The notes beneath the pieces were generated by a model, which was not told where the DNA came from, did no database searches, and worked only from the letters and a program-made list of their open reading frames with translations. This document shows, one piece after another, positions 7,399 through 16,323 of a DNA stretch of 64,000 nt (within the stretch, counting starts at the first letter, position 1; each line of letters starts with the position of its first letter). The translations under genes and the position numbers were made by a program. The stretch is from contig JAGTSE010000001.1 of NCBI GenBank assembly GCA_018261615.1, positions 1-64,000 on the forward strand, in the 5' to 3' direction. Origin of the DNA: Pseudomonadota bacterium. GTDB taxonomy: Bacteria > Pseudomonadota > Gammaproteobacteria > Enterobacterales > Enterobacteriaceae.

Positions 7399-8658
7399 TC
7401 AGGCAACCTTAATCGACTTCTCAAAGCGATAAGCCGGGATGAATTGATGCTGACAGGCATCGAGATAGTCTGACCACCATTGCATCATCTGAGTCCGTTC
7501 GTCGAGGTGTTCCGCTTTGTGAATATAGGCGGCGCGAACGTGGTTGCGCTCCTGATGGCTCATCTGCCGCTCCACGGCATCTTTTGACCAGCGACCGGAT
7601 TCAATCAACGCGCTACAGGCCATTGTGCGGAAGCCATGCCCGCAGATGTCCGCCTGAGTGTCGTACCCCATCGTTCGCAGCGCCTTGTTGATGGTGTTCT
7701 CACTCATTGGTTTACGCGCATCGTGATCGCCCGGAAAGAGCAAATCCCCGTTGCCGGATAGTAGTTTTAGCTGTTTCAGCACCGTTACCGCCTGTTTTGA
7801 CAGCGGCACCAGATGCGGGGTTTTCATCTTTGCGCCACGCTCTGAGTGACGCACGCCAGCGATGGGCTCCCGCTGTGCAGGAAGTGTCCACATGGCATTA
7901 TCCAGATCGATCTCTGCCCAACGGGCAAAACGCAATTCACTGGAGCGGATAAAGATCAGCAAATTAAGCTTTACCGCCAGCCGGGTTAATACTCTGCCTG
8001 AATAACCTTCGATTCTTTCCAGTAGTTCCGGCAGTTTTTCCAGCGGCAGGGCAGGGTAATGGTTTTTCGGCGGTGGGGTGATAGCGCCACAGAGATCATT
8101 GGCCGGATTGCTGGTAATCAGTCCTTCCTGTACGGCGTAACGCATGATGACCGTCGTGCGTTGTTGTATCCGTGCCGCTGTTTCCAGACAGCCCTTTTTC
8201 TCTGCCACCCGTAGCGGGATCAGCAGATCGGCGGTTTTCAGGTCGGTGATAAGGGCATTACCGATGAGCGGGAAAACGTGCAATTCCAGTGAGCGCAATA
8301 CTTTGGCGGCGTGTGCCTCACTCCAGCGAATGTTCGCGTCTACCCACTGACGGGCGACGGCTTCAAAGGTATTGCCGTTTTTTCTCGCCTGCTTGTCCTG
8401 CTGTTTTTTTACGCCGGGATCATCCCCTGCGCTGAGAATAGTCCGGGCTTCTTCACGCAGTTTACGGGCACTGGCAAGCGAGACAGTCGGGTAAGCGCCA
8501 AACGCCAGCTTCTTCTCCTTGCCGCCGAAGCGGTACTTAAGATGCCAGAGCTTGGAACCGTTAGGTTTAATCAGCAGGTACAGACCCTGCACGTCACTGA
8601 GTTTGTAAGGTTTATCGAGCGGCTTGGCGTTGCGGATGGCGGTATCAGTCAGGGGCAT
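7399..8658 (-). CDS. P4-type tyrosine integrase of the tRNA-Phe element
   Basis: The protein has 419 residues. The N-terminal DUF4102-type arm-binding domain is present (MPLTDTAIRNAKPLDKPYKLSDVQGLYL). Catalytic residues of the tyrosine recombinase are R238 (FIRSSELR), H341 and R344 (HGFR), H368 (MSHQ) and Y378 (RAAYIH). It should catalyse integration and excision at the 3' end of tRNA-Phe, which lies about 160 bp upstream. No excisionase gene is visible. The gene is convergent with fic. It appears intact. Confidence 0.93.
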   Translation of the reverse strand: MPLTDTAIRNAKPLDKPYKLSDVQGLYLLIKPNGSKLWHLKYRFGGKEKKLAFGAYPTVSLASARKLREEARTILSAGDDPGVKKQQDKQARKNGNTFEAVARQWVDANIRWSEAHAAKVLRSLELHVFPLIGNALITDLKTADLLIPLRVAEKKGCLETAARIQQRTTVIMRYAVQEGLITSNPANDLCGAITPPPKNHYPALPLEKLPELLERIEGYSGRVLTRLAVKLNLLIFIRSSELRFARWAEIDLDNAMWTLPAQREPIAGVRHSERGAKMKTPHLVPLSKQAVTVLKQLKLLSGNGDLLFPGDHDARKPMSENTINKALRTMGYDTQADICGHGFRTMACSALIESGRWSKDAVERQMSHQERNHVRAAYIHKAEHLDERTQMMQWWSDYLDACQHQFIPAYRFEKSIKVA

Positions 8659-8668
8659 GGTGGGGGCT

Positions 8669-8719
8669 CCGTAGTTTATCGAACCGACAGGCTCCCAATT
8701 AAGCCCCCAAAAACTACGG
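8669..8719. promoter_or_regulatory. Inverted repeat upstream of the integrase gene
   Basis: CCGTAGTTT (8669-8677) is repeated in inverse as AAACTACGG (8711-8719), just before the integrase start at 8658. It could be an integrase arm or operator site. Function not shown. Confidence 0.35.
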
Positions 8720-8723
8720 ATGT

Positions 8724-8758
8724 AAAAAAATCTGGTAGTACCTTGAGGTACTCCAGAT
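8724..8758 (-). terminator. Terminator between tRNA-Phe and the integrase
   Basis: Read leftward, AATCTGG and AGTACC pair with GGTACT and CCAGATT around a short loop with one bulge, followed by seven T. It would end tRNA-Phe transcripts before the integrase gene. Confidence 0.7.
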
Positions 8759-8821
8759 TTTCATCAACTTACTGATTTCTCTATGTTCCCGGACGTATAG
8801 GAACGTCCCAAAACAAAAATA

Positions 8822-8841
8822 TGGTGCCCGGACTCGGAATC
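8822..8841. repeat. tRNA-proximal attachment site (3' end of tRNA-Phe)
   Basis: These bases are the 3' end of the tRNA, including CCA. They match the copy at 5815-5833 in 19 of 20 positions. The intact tRNA remains on the integrase side, as expected for island insertion. Confidence 0.7.
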
Positions 8842-8897
8842 GAACCAAGGACACGGGGATTTTCAATCCCCTGCTCTACCGACTGAGCTATCCGGGC
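8822..8897 (-). tRNA. pheV: tRNA-Phe (GAA)
   Basis: The minus strand gives a 76-nt cloverleaf beginning GCCCGGATAGCTCAGTCGG and ending in encoded CCA. The anticodon loop TTGAAAA gives anticodon GAA. The gene next to yqgA and speC matches E. coli pheV in position. Its 3' end is the integration site of the adjacent island. Confidence 0.97.
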
Positions 8898-8907
8898 AAC
8901 GGGGCGC

Positions 8908-8936
8908 ATTAAACCTGATTCCCCACGCTCCGTCAA
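8908..8936 (-). promoter_or_regulatory. tRNA-Phe promoter with GC-rich discriminator
   Basis: On the minus strand TTGACG and TTTAAT are separated by 17 bp and are followed by GCGCCCCG before the tRNA start. A GC-rich discriminator is typical of stringently controlled stable-RNA promoters. Confidence 0.75.
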
Positions 8937-9002
8937 CGAAATTTCTTTAATTCGTAGCGGACTGCACAATCTATCACCACTTTGTTGATACTGCACGCTG
9001 AC

Positions 9003-9719
9003 TCAGGCAAAAAATGCCGTCCACAGCGCGGATATGGGCATCGCAATCACCAGCGCAGGCAGCATATTCGCTACTGCAAACATCTTGATGCCGCAAATAC
9101 GTAGCCCGGTTGCCAGCAGTAAAACACCCCCCACGGCGGTAAAATCGCCCATTATTGCAGGTGTGGTCAGCGGCAAGATCAGCGTCGCGCAGGTGGCGAG
9201 CGTCAGTTGAATAATCAGCATCGGCACGGAAATCACCGCGACGGCAAAACCCAGTGAGGTGGCGAAGATCACCGCCGTAAAGAAATCGAGAAACGCTTTG
9301 GCGATCAAAATACTCGGATCGCCAGTCATCCCTTCACGCATGGCACCAAAGATCCCGGTGCCGCTGGCGCAGAACAAAATAATAATAGCCACCAGGCTCT
9401 GAATAAAAGACTCATGCGCGCTGTTGGCCTCACCCTCTTTGCGTTTTTGCACCAGATTCCGCAGCGCATTTACGCTGCTGCTAATACCACGCTCCACATA
9501 GCAAAGTTCCCCAATGAGCGTACCCACCAGCGTCGCCAGCACCATCACTGGCAGGTTCACGCACTTGATGACCAGCAAGATGCCTATACCTAACGAGGCC
9601 AGGCCAAAAATCGACGGCATTGAATCACGCACCCGCTCCGGCAGCCTGTGGCTGAGCAAAGCGCCAATTGTTCCGCCGAGCAATACGGCGGCGGCATTGA
9701 TAAAAGGACCCGTTAGCAC
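9003..9719 (-). CDS. yqgA: DUF554 family inner-membrane protein YqgA
   Basis: This is a hydrophobic protein of 238 residues with about seven membrane segments (GPFINAAAVLLGGTIGALL, FGLASLGIGILLVIKC, and others). It matches E. coli YqgA along its length. I chose GTG at 9719 (VLTGPFIN) because it matches the family start and has AGGGGTGA upstream; the open frame runs on to 9977. Function is unknown. It sits between tRNA-Phe and speC as in E. coli. Confidence 0.9.
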   Translation of the reverse strand: MLTGPFINAAAVLLGGTIGALLSHRLPERVRDSMPSIFGLASLGIGILLVIKCVNLPVMVLATLVGTLIGELCYVERGISSSVNALRNLVQKRKEGEANSAHESFIQSLVAIIILFCASGTGIFGAMREGMTGDPSILIAKAFLDFFTAVIFATSLGFAVAVISVPMLIIQLTLATCATLILPLTTPAIMGDFTAVGGVLLLATGLRICGIKMFAVANMLPALVIAMPISALWTAFFA

Positions 9720-10119
9720 GCCTTCACCCCTGTGTTTCATATAACTGAATAATATGCCGCCCAGAATAGCATTTTCATGCGCGGTTGAGGCTGCGTTAGT
9801 TGCGCCAGTGGGGGAAAGGTGCCATGATTGCGCGAATTTTCTTCTACCTCTACGGGGCCGCCTGATGACGCACCATTCAGCCGTTAGCCAGAGAGATTGC
9901 GCACCTGCGCAAACGGGTGCCCGTCTCATTTTATCTCCTACTTCACTCACCATGCGGTGAGGGTAACGCACGCTCACTGTAGGACAACAGTAAGATCAGA
10001 GACGTTCTGCTTTTACTGATGTCTGGCGGTTGGAGCTGGTTCCAGTCAGACACGTTCGTTGGGCGAAGCAGCAGCTTTGTCCGGGGTCTTTTACTCCCCT
10101 GAAACGGGTATTCGTGCTT
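9720..10119. promoter_or_regulatory. 400-bp divergent region between yqgA and speC
   Basis: This gap must hold the yqgA and speC promoters and a long speC leader. Short hairpins such as CTCACC/GGTGAG near 9945 are visible. I see no gene, and no operator that I can name with confidence. Confidence 0.4.
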
Positions 10120-12255
10120 ATGAAATCGATGAAAATTGCCGTCAGCTGCGAGCTGGTATCCCTGCTTTCCACCCACCGTGAAGTGGTGACGCTGGAGAGT
10201 ACCGACTTTACGGATGTGGCGGCAGTCGTCATAACAGTAGCGGAGAGTCGTAGCGGCATTCTGGCGCTGCTCAAACGGACAGGTTTTAACGTGCCGGTAT
10301 TCTTATTCTCCGGTGAGCCGGTCGATATGCCGGAAGGCGTTACGGCGGTTATCACTGGCAAAGATCAGGAGTGGCTGGAGCTGGAAGCTGCCGCTGTCGA
10401 TTATGAAGACAATTTACTGCCGCCGTTTTTCGATACACTGCGCCAGTATGTCGAGATGGACAACAGCACCTTTGCCTGTCCGGGTCATCAGCACGGTGAA
10501 TTTTTCAAAAAGCATCCGGCAGGACGCCAGTTCTATGAATTTTTCGGTGAGAACGTTTTTCGCGCCGACATGTGTAACGCCGACGTCAGACTGGGCGATC
10601 TGTTGATCCACGAAGGATCGGCGAAGCATGCGCAGAAATTCGCGGCGAAAGTATTCAACGCTGACAAAACCTATTTTGTCCTTAACGGCACATCCGCCGC
10701 CAACAAGGTGGTGACCAACGCGCTGCTGACTCGCGACGATCTGGTGCTGTTCGATCGCAATAACCATAAATCCAATCACCACGGCGCGCTGATCCAGGCG
10801 GGAGCAACGCCGGTTTATCTGGAAGCGGCCCGCAACCCGTTTGGTTTTATCGGTGGCATCGACAATCACTGTTTCGATGAGAAATACCTGCGCGATCTGA
10901 TCCGCGATGTTGCTCCGCATAAGGCCGATCATCCACGGCCGTTTCGTCTGGCGGTGATCCAGCTTGGGACTTACGATGGCACTATCTACAACGCCCGTCA
11001 GGTGATCGACAAAATTGGCAGCCTGTGTGATTACATTCTGTTTGACTCTGCGTGGGTCGGTTATGAGCAATTTATCCCGATGATGGCGGACTGCTCGCCG
11101 CTGCTGCTGGATCTGAACGAAAACGATCCTGGTATTTTTGTCACTCAGTCGGTACACAAACAGCAGGCCGGTTTCTCGCAAACGTCGCAGATCCACAAGA
11201 AAGATAACCATCTGCGCGGCCAGGCGCGATTCTGCCCGCATAAGCGGCTGAACAACGCTTTTATGCTGCATGCCTCGACCAGCCCGTTCTATCCGTTGTT
11301 TGCCGCGCTGGATGTTAACGCCAAAATCCATCAGGGCGAGAGCGGGCGCCGCCTGTGGGCCGACTGTGTGGCGCTGGGGATAGACGCACGCAAGGCGATC
11401 ATTGCCAACTGTAAAATGATCAAACCCTTCGTACCGCCAGAGATCGCCGGTCGCCCATGGCAGGATCATCCCACCGAGATGATTGCCCGCGAACGCCGCT
11501 TCTTCAGCTTTGAGCCGGGTGACAAATGGCACGGCTTTGAGGGTTATGCGCGCGAGCAGTATTTTGTCGATCCCTGCAAGTTGCTGCTGACCACGCCAGG
11601 TATCGATGCGGAAACCGGGGAATACGCCGATTTTGGTATTCCGGCGACCATTCTGGCGCACTTCCTGCGCGAGAACGGCATCGTACCGGAGAAGTGCGAT
11701 CTCAACTCGATCCTGTTCCTGCTGACGCCAGCCGAGAGCGCAGAGAAAATGGCGCAGCTGGTGGCGATGCTCGGCCAGTTTGAACAGCATATTGAGGATG
11801 ACACGCCGCTCGCCGATGTACTGCCGACCATCTTTAACAAATACCCGGTGCGCTACCGCGATTACACTCTGCGTGAGCTGTGCCAGGAGATGCACGATCT
11901 GTATGTCAGCTTTGATGTGAAGGATCTGCAAAAAGCGATGTTCCGCAAAGAGAGCCTGCCAGCGGTGGTGATGAATCCTCAGGATGCCAATAGCGAGTTC
12001 ATTCGCGGCAACGTTGAACTGGTGCGTATCAGCGAGGCAGAAGGGCGTATCGCCGCTGAAGGCGCGCTACCTTATCCGCCGGGCGTGCTGTGCGTGGTAC
12101 CGGGTGAAGTGTGGGGGGGAGCCGTCCAGCGCTACTTCCTGGCGCTGGAAGAAGGCGTCAACCTGCTACCGGGCTTTTCGCCGGAGTTGCAGGGCGTCTA
12201 TTCCGAAACCGATGCCGACGGGATCAAACGCCTGTACGGCTATGTGCTGAAGTAA
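10120..12255 (+). CDS. speC: Ornithine decarboxylase, constitutive
   Basis: The protein has 711 residues and matches E. coli SpeC throughout. It decarboxylates L-ornithine to putrescine with pyridoxal phosphate. The PLP lysine lies in TQSVHKQQAGFSQTSQ, and the conserved FACPGHQHG segment is near residue 120. The start ATG at 10120 (MKSMKIAVS) follows the family; the open frame extends 90 bases upstream. SpeC is the direct route to putrescine, and here it may matter more because speB is missing beside speA. Confidence 0.97.
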   Translation: MKSMKIAVSCELVSLLSTHREVVTLESTDFTDVAAVVITVAESRSGILALLKRTGFNVPVFLFSGEPVDMPEGVTAVITGKDQEWLELEAAAVDYEDNLLPPFFDTLRQYVEMDNSTFACPGHQHGEFFKKHPAGRQFYEFFGENVFRADMCNADVRLGDLLIHEGSAKHAQKFAAKVFNADKTYFVLNGTSAANKVVTNALLTRDDLVLFDRNNHKSNHHGALIQAGATPVYLEAARNPFGFIGGIDNHCFDEKYLRDLIRDVAPHKADHPRPFRLAVIQLGTYDGTIYNARQVIDKIGSLCDYILFDSAWVGYEQFIPMMADCSPLLLDLNENDPGIFVTQSVHKQQAGFSQTSQIHKKDNHLRGQARFCPHKRLNNAFMLHASTSPFYPLFAALDVNAKIHQGESGRRLWADCVALGIDARKAIIANCKMIKPFVPPEIAGRPWQDHPTEMIARERRFFSFEPGDKWHGFEGYAREQYFVDPCKLLLTTPGIDAETGEYADFGIPATILAHFLRENGIVPEKCDLNSILFLLTPAESAEKMAQLVAMLGQFEQHIEDDTPLADVLPTIFNKYPVRYRDYTLRELCQEMHDLYVSFDVKDLQKAMFRKESLPAVVMNPQDANSEFIRGNVELVRISEAEGRIAAEGALPYPPGVLCVVPGEVWGGAVQRYFLALEEGVNLLPGFSPELQGVYSETDADGIKRLYGYVLK

Positions 12256-12280
12256 CATCGTTCGGCGGTAAGGAACAGCG

Positions 12281-12973
12281 TTACGCGGCCACCCGGCGAT
12301 ACATACGGCGCGGGTGGCCGATTTTTCCGTACTGCATCTCAACCATCAGAAAACCTGCCTCCACGCAGTGTTCGAGGTAGCGACGGGTGGTGGTTTTACT
12401 TAATCCTGTTTCACTGACCACTTCATCAACGGAAAAGCAGCGTTCGGCATCGTCGGCAAACAGCTTTTGTACCCGCGCCAGCGTATTCTCCTCAATGCCT
12501 TTACTGCCGTTGTCCTGGCGGTAGTTTTTGGCCTGCAATTGATAGAGTGAATCGACGTTTTGCTGATCGACGATTTTCCACACCCGTTGCTGATCGGCAA
12601 ACTGTACAAAGCGCTCCAGCGACTGGCTCAACCGCTTCCACGACACGGGTTTGAGGATATAGTCGAACGCGCCATTGCGGATCGCCTGGCTACAGGTATC
12701 CATATCGCTGGCCGCGGTAATAAAAATGACTGAGCAGTTGGCGCGGATAATTTGCGTATCGCTGATCAGCGTAATGCCTTTGCCATCCGGCAAATAGTTA
12801 TCCAGCAGAACCAGTTGCGGTTGCATGCTATCCAGCATGACTTTTGCTTCTGCCAGCGACGAGGCAATCCCCATCAGCCGCAAGCGCGGATGCTTGCCGA
12901 TAAGCTCCGCATGAAGCTGCGCAAGGGCGTGTTCATCTTCCACTATCAGCACATCTATCAGTTCATGTCGCAT
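12281..12973 (-). CDS. citB: Response regulator of citrate metabolism, CitB/DpiA family
   Basis: The protein has 230 residues. The N-terminal receiver domain carries the phospho-acceptor Asp58 (VLLDNYLPDG), acidic residues VEDEH, and the K in LKPVSW. The C-terminal helix-turn-helix reads SVDEVVSETGLSKTTTRRYL. The start ATG at 12973 overlaps the end of citA by 11 nt. It should be phosphorylated by CitA and activate the divergent citrate genes, probably through the A-rich repeats near 14770 and 14822. E. coli calls the homologue dpiA; Klebsiella has the second pair citY/citZ. Confidence 0.9.
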   Translation of the reverse strand: MRHELIDVLIVEDEHALAQLHAELIGKHPRLRLMGIASSLAEAKVMLDSMQPQLVLLDNYLPDGKGITLISDTQIIRANCSVIFITAASDMDTCSQAIRNGAFDYILKPVSWKRLSQSLERFVQFADQQRVWKIVDQQNVDSLYQLQAKNYRQDNGSKGIEENTLARVQKLFADDAERCFSVDEVVSETGLSKTTTRRYLEHCVEAGFLMVEMQYGKIGHPRRMYRRVAA

Positions 12974-14600
12974 AATTCTGATCTTCCAGGGTCGGTACGG
13001 GACGCGGTACGTTGCCCGTTTCAGGAATAAACAAAGAGAAAATGGTACCGCGCGGTTCGTTAGCCGAAACCTCAATTGAACCACCGACATGCGCGACATA
13101 GCTGGCGATCAGGTACAGCCCGATGCCATGATCGCCACGGCGTTTGGTGGTTATCCCGCGCTCAAAAATGTGCTCACGGATTTCCGGCGCGATCCCCACA
13201 CCGCGATCTGCCACCTCAATAATCAACTCGTGTTCATGCTGCAGGATCAGCACCTCGACCGGCTCGTGTGGTAACTCTGCGCGCTGTGTCGCTTCAATGG
13301 CGTTATCCAGCAGATTGCCGATGATCGAAATCAGCTCCGCCTCGCCCAGTGTACGACTGGGACGATCCATCCGGCACGATGGATCAAACGCCAGTTCGAC
13401 GCCTTTTTCGCGGGCGCGCGCCGCTTTACCTAACAACAGGCCGCACAATGTCGGCGAACTAAAATGCGATGAGATAAAGTCCAGCAGCTCCTGCGCATGC
13501 TCCGACTGCGCCTGAATATAGCGAATGGCGTCGTTGTAACGCTCCATGTGCAGCAGCCCCGACAGCGTGGCCATACGGTTGAGTTGCTCATGACGCATAA
13601 TGCGCAGATTATCGACATAGCGTTTTACCTGGCTCAGTTGCGTACTGAGGCTGTCGATCTCATTGCGGTCACGGAAGGTGATCACCCAGCCCTGTAACTT
13701 ATTCTCCAGCATAATGCGCACCCGGCTGGCAATGACCGTCAACTGGTTGAACTGGCAAATCTCATCGTGCGTGTCATTCTCCAGCATCACCTCGCGGGCG
13801 AAAAAGGGTACTGGTGCAATAACTTCGGCGATGGTTTGCCCGCGCAGTGCGCGCGTCGGCTGGCTTAACCCCAGCAGTTTACGCGCCGCCTGGTTAATCA
13901 CCTCGATACGCAATTCGCTGTCAATGGCGATCACCCCTTCATAGATCGACTCCATCATCGCTTTCTGCTGGCGCACCAGCAGACCAATTTCGCGTGGTTC
14001 CAGTGAGAAGATCTGTTTTTTGATACTGCGGGTAAAAAACCAGGAAAAAACAAACAGTGCCGCCAGTAACAGCACTGCGGCGATAAAAATGTTGATCACT
14101 TTATCCAAAGTGATCGTGTCGAGATAGCTGGTCAGGTAGCCGACAGAAACAATCCCCACTACACGCCCGGCATCATCAAATATTGGCGCTTTGCTGCGTA
14201 GTGAGATCCCCAGCCCTCCTTTGCGAATGGTCGTTGTACTTTTTCCCTTGAGTACGTCGGCATTGTCGCCGCCAATCAACGTTTTTCCTACGACATCAGA
14301 ATGCACTGAGTGAAATAGATGTAGCCCTTTGTCATCGCCGATAACAATAAAGCTTGCATCGCTGTGTGCCACTACTTTATGCATAAATTGCGCGATGGCT
14401 CGAATGTCTTTATCGGCAACCGACTGGCGTAAACTCGGAATAATCGCTATTTCTTCCGCCTGTATTTTGGCTCTGGCGCTCATCTCCTGGTATAGTTGGC
14501 GACCAACATCTTTGTAATAATAAACGCCTAATAAAACGAAGAGGCCGGAGAAGAAAAGCACCAGTGAAATAAAAAGTTTGATTTGGAAAGAGACTTTCAT
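12963..14600 (-). CDS. citA: Sensor histidine kinase for citrate, CitA/DpiB family
   Basis: The protein has 545 residues from ATG 14600. Two membrane segments (residues about 5-30 and 170-195) flank a periplasmic PAS domain that binds citrate in this family. A cytoplasmic PAS domain follows (EGVIAIDSELRIEVINQAARKLL). The kinase core has the H-box MRHEQLNRM and an ATP-binding domain (NLLDNAIEA, RGVGIAP, GDHGIGLYL). A TTG start at 14624 would add eight residues; neither start has a strong ribosome-binding site. It is cotranscribed with citB and divergent from the carrier gene. Confidence 0.9.
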   Translation of the reverse strand: MKVSFQIKLFISLVLFFSGLFVLLGVYYYKDVGRQLYQEMSARAKIQAEEIAIIPSLRQSVADKDIRAIAQFMHKVVAHSDASFIVIGDDKGLHLFHSVHSDVVGKTLIGGDNADVLKGKSTTTIRKGGLGISLRSKAPIFDDAGRVVGIVSVGYLTSYLDTITLDKVINIFIAAVLLLAALFVFSWFFTRSIKKQIFSLEPREIGLLVRQQKAMMESIYEGVIAIDSELRIEVINQAARKLLGLSQPTRALRGQTIAEVIAPVPFFAREVMLENDTHDEICQFNQLTVIASRVRIMLENKLQGWVITFRDRNEIDSLSTQLSQVKRYVDNLRIMRHEQLNRMATLSGLLHMERYNDAIRYIQAQSEHAQELLDFISSHFSSPTLCGLLLGKAARAREKGVELAFDPSCRMDRPSRTLGEAELISIIGNLLDNAIEATQRAELPHEPVEVLILQHEHELIIEVADRGVGIAPEIREHIFERGITTKRRGDHGIGLYLIASYVAHVGGSIEVSANEPRGTIFSLFIPETGNVPRPVPTLEDQNYAT

Positions 14601-14675
14601 GACATCACGCACAGCAGCCAACAATGCGCCAATGTAGCATCTTTTTTAATATGCGTGCGGAGTTTACTGGAAACT

Positions 14676-14691
14676 TGTGATCCTTTGCACA
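14676..14691. promoter_or_regulatory. CRP-like site in the cit promoter region
   Basis: TGTGATCCTTTGCACA fits TGTGA-N6-TCACA with one mismatch. Citrate genes are catabolite-controlled in related bacteria. Confidence 0.45.
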
Positions 14692-14769
14692 GCATGGTCT
14701 GGTGCATTAAGAATGCCCTGTTAAATATTCTTTTTTGGAAATGTTATTAAGTTGTATTTCTATATAAAA

Positions 14770-14836
14770 AAACCATAAAAACCACAGCAATAAATAAGCG
14801 ACGAATCACACAAAATAAAAGAAACCATAAAAACCA
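14770..14836. repeat. 15-bp direct repeat pair, candidate CitB operators
   Basis: AAACCATAAAAACCA occurs twice, perfectly, at 14770-14784 and 14822-14836. The 52-bp spacing is about five helical turns, so both copies face the same side of DNA. CitB/DpiA proteins bind A+T-rich DNA, and this lies upstream of the carrier gene. Confidence 0.55.
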
Positions 14837-14936
14837 TAGGTGCCATTAAAACAACGATTTTATTATGTATTGCCTCACATAAAGTGCGTTTTTAGCCCTT
14901 TACTCTGTATGTACAAAATAACCAAGGGGCTTAATT

Positions 14937-16301
14937 ATGAGCACAACTGACGATTCATTCTCTGTTACCTCTGAATCGCTTGAGATTCAAAAGAAACCAC
15001 TGAAAGAAAAATGGTGGCACATTATGGATACCTGGAAAATCGGGATTATTCCGCTGCCATTATTCCTGTTAGCCGGTGCATTAATTGCTATTGATTGCCT
15101 GGGCGGTAAGTTGCCAAGCGATATTGTGGTGATGGTAGCCACGTTGGCATTCTTCGGCTTTGCCTGCGGTGAATTCGGCAAACGTCTGCCGATCGTCGGC
15201 AAACTGGGCGCTGCGGCCATTTGCGCCACCTTTATTCCCTCGGCGATGGTTTACTACGGCCTGCTGCCGGATGTGGTCGTGGAATCCACCACCAAGTTCT
15301 ACAAATCCACCAACATTCTTTATCTCTATATCTGCTGCATCATTGTCGGCAGCATCATGAGCATGAACCGCACTACGCTTATCCAGGGCTTCCTGCGTAT
15401 CTTCTTCCCGATGCTGTGCGGCGAAATCGTCGGTATGCTGGTGGGAATGGGTGTGGGCCTGGCGCTCGGTATGGAGCCATTCCAGATCTTCTTCTTTATC
15501 ATTCTGCCGATCATGGCGGGTGGTGTGGGTGAAGGCGCGATCCCACTCTCCATCGGTTACGCGACGCTGCTGCATATGGATCAGGGCGTTGCGCTCGGTC
15601 GCGTATTGCCGATGGTCATGCTTGGCGGCCTGACTGCCATCATTATCTCTGGCTGTCTGAATCAGTTGGGTAAACGCTTCCCGCACCTGACCGGCGAAGG
15701 GCAGTTAATGCCGAATCTCAGCAACGGCGATGGACAGGCTCCGGCTACACCGGCTTTATCCGGTAAAACCGATGTCACCACTATCGCGGCTGGCGCGCTG
15801 CTGGCTGTGTTGCTGTACATGATTGGCATGCTCGGTCACAAGCTGATTGGTTTACCTGCGCCGGTCGGTATGCTGTTCGTTGCTGTTCTGATCAAGCTGG
15901 CGAACGGTGTCTCTCCGCGTCTGCTGGAAGGTTCTCAGGTGGTATACAAATTCTTCCAGACCTCTGTTACTTATCCCATCCTCTTCGCTGTCGGTGTAGC
16001 TATCACGCCATGGGAAGAGCTGGTTCATGCGTTCACCATCAACAACCTGCTGGTGATCGTGAGTACCGTTTCCGCACTGGTTGCCACCGGCTTTTTTGTG
16101 GGCAAAAAGATCGGCATGCATCCCATTGATGTGGCCATCGTTTCCTGCTGCCAGAGCGGCCAGGGCGGTACAGGGGATGTTGCCATCCTGACCGCGGGTA
16201 ACCGCATGAGCCTGATGCCGTTCGCGCAGATTGCAACCCGTATCGGCGGCGCGATCAACGTCTCGGTATCGCTGTTGGTGCTCGGCAATTTCCTCGTTTG
16301 A
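14937..16301 (+). CDS. citW: Citrate carrier of the 2-hydroxycarboxylate transporter family (CitW-type)
   Basis: The protein has 454 residues, with about eleven membrane segments. The family's signature re-entrant loops are present: IMAGGVGEGAIPLS and CCQSGQGGTGDVAILTAGNRM. CitS-type members import citrate with Na+, whereas Klebsiella CitW exchanges citrate for acetate, which suits fermentation. The position divergent from citAB and upstream of citC matches a fermentative role. The exact coupling ion cannot be deduced. An AAGGGGC ribosome-binding site precedes the ATG. Confidence 0.88.
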   Translation: MSTTDDSFSVTSESLEIQKKPLKEKWWHIMDTWKIGIIPLPLFLLAGALIAIDCLGGKLPSDIVVMVATLAFFGFACGEFGKRLPIVGKLGAAAICATFIPSAMVYYGLLPDVVVESTTKFYKSTNILYLYICCIIVGSIMSMNRTTLIQGFLRIFFPMLCGEIVGMLVGMGVGLALGMEPFQIFFFIILPIMAGGVGEGAIPLSIGYATLLHMDQGVALGRVLPMVMLGGLTAIIISGCLNQLGKRFPHLTGEGQLMPNLSNGDGQAPATPALSGKTDVTTIAAGALLAVLLYMIGMLGHKLIGLPAPVGMLFVAVLIKLANGVSPRLLEGSQVVYKFFQTSVTYPILFAVGVAITPWEELVHAFTINNLLVIVSTVSALVATGFFVGKKIGMHPIDVAIVSCCQSGQGGTGDVAILTAGNRMSLMPFAQIATRIGGAINVSVSLLVLGNFLV

Positions 16302-16323
16302 TTCAAGTGTTACAGGAACTGAT

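Larger units (their letters stand above)
14601..14936. promoter_or_regulatory. Divergent promoter region citA / citW
   Basis: This 336-bp AT-rich region contains the promoters for citAB (leftward) and the carrier-citrate lyase operon (rightward). It holds a CRP-like site at 14676 and a perfect 15-bp direct repeat at 14770 and 14822. Anaerobic control is expected for citrate fermentation, but I found no convincing FNR box. Confidence 0.6.

Noticed and set aside
10414..11931. 505-codon open frame on the minus strand
   Set aside because: It is antisense to speC, which is a full-length match to a known enzyme. The translation has no recognisable family.
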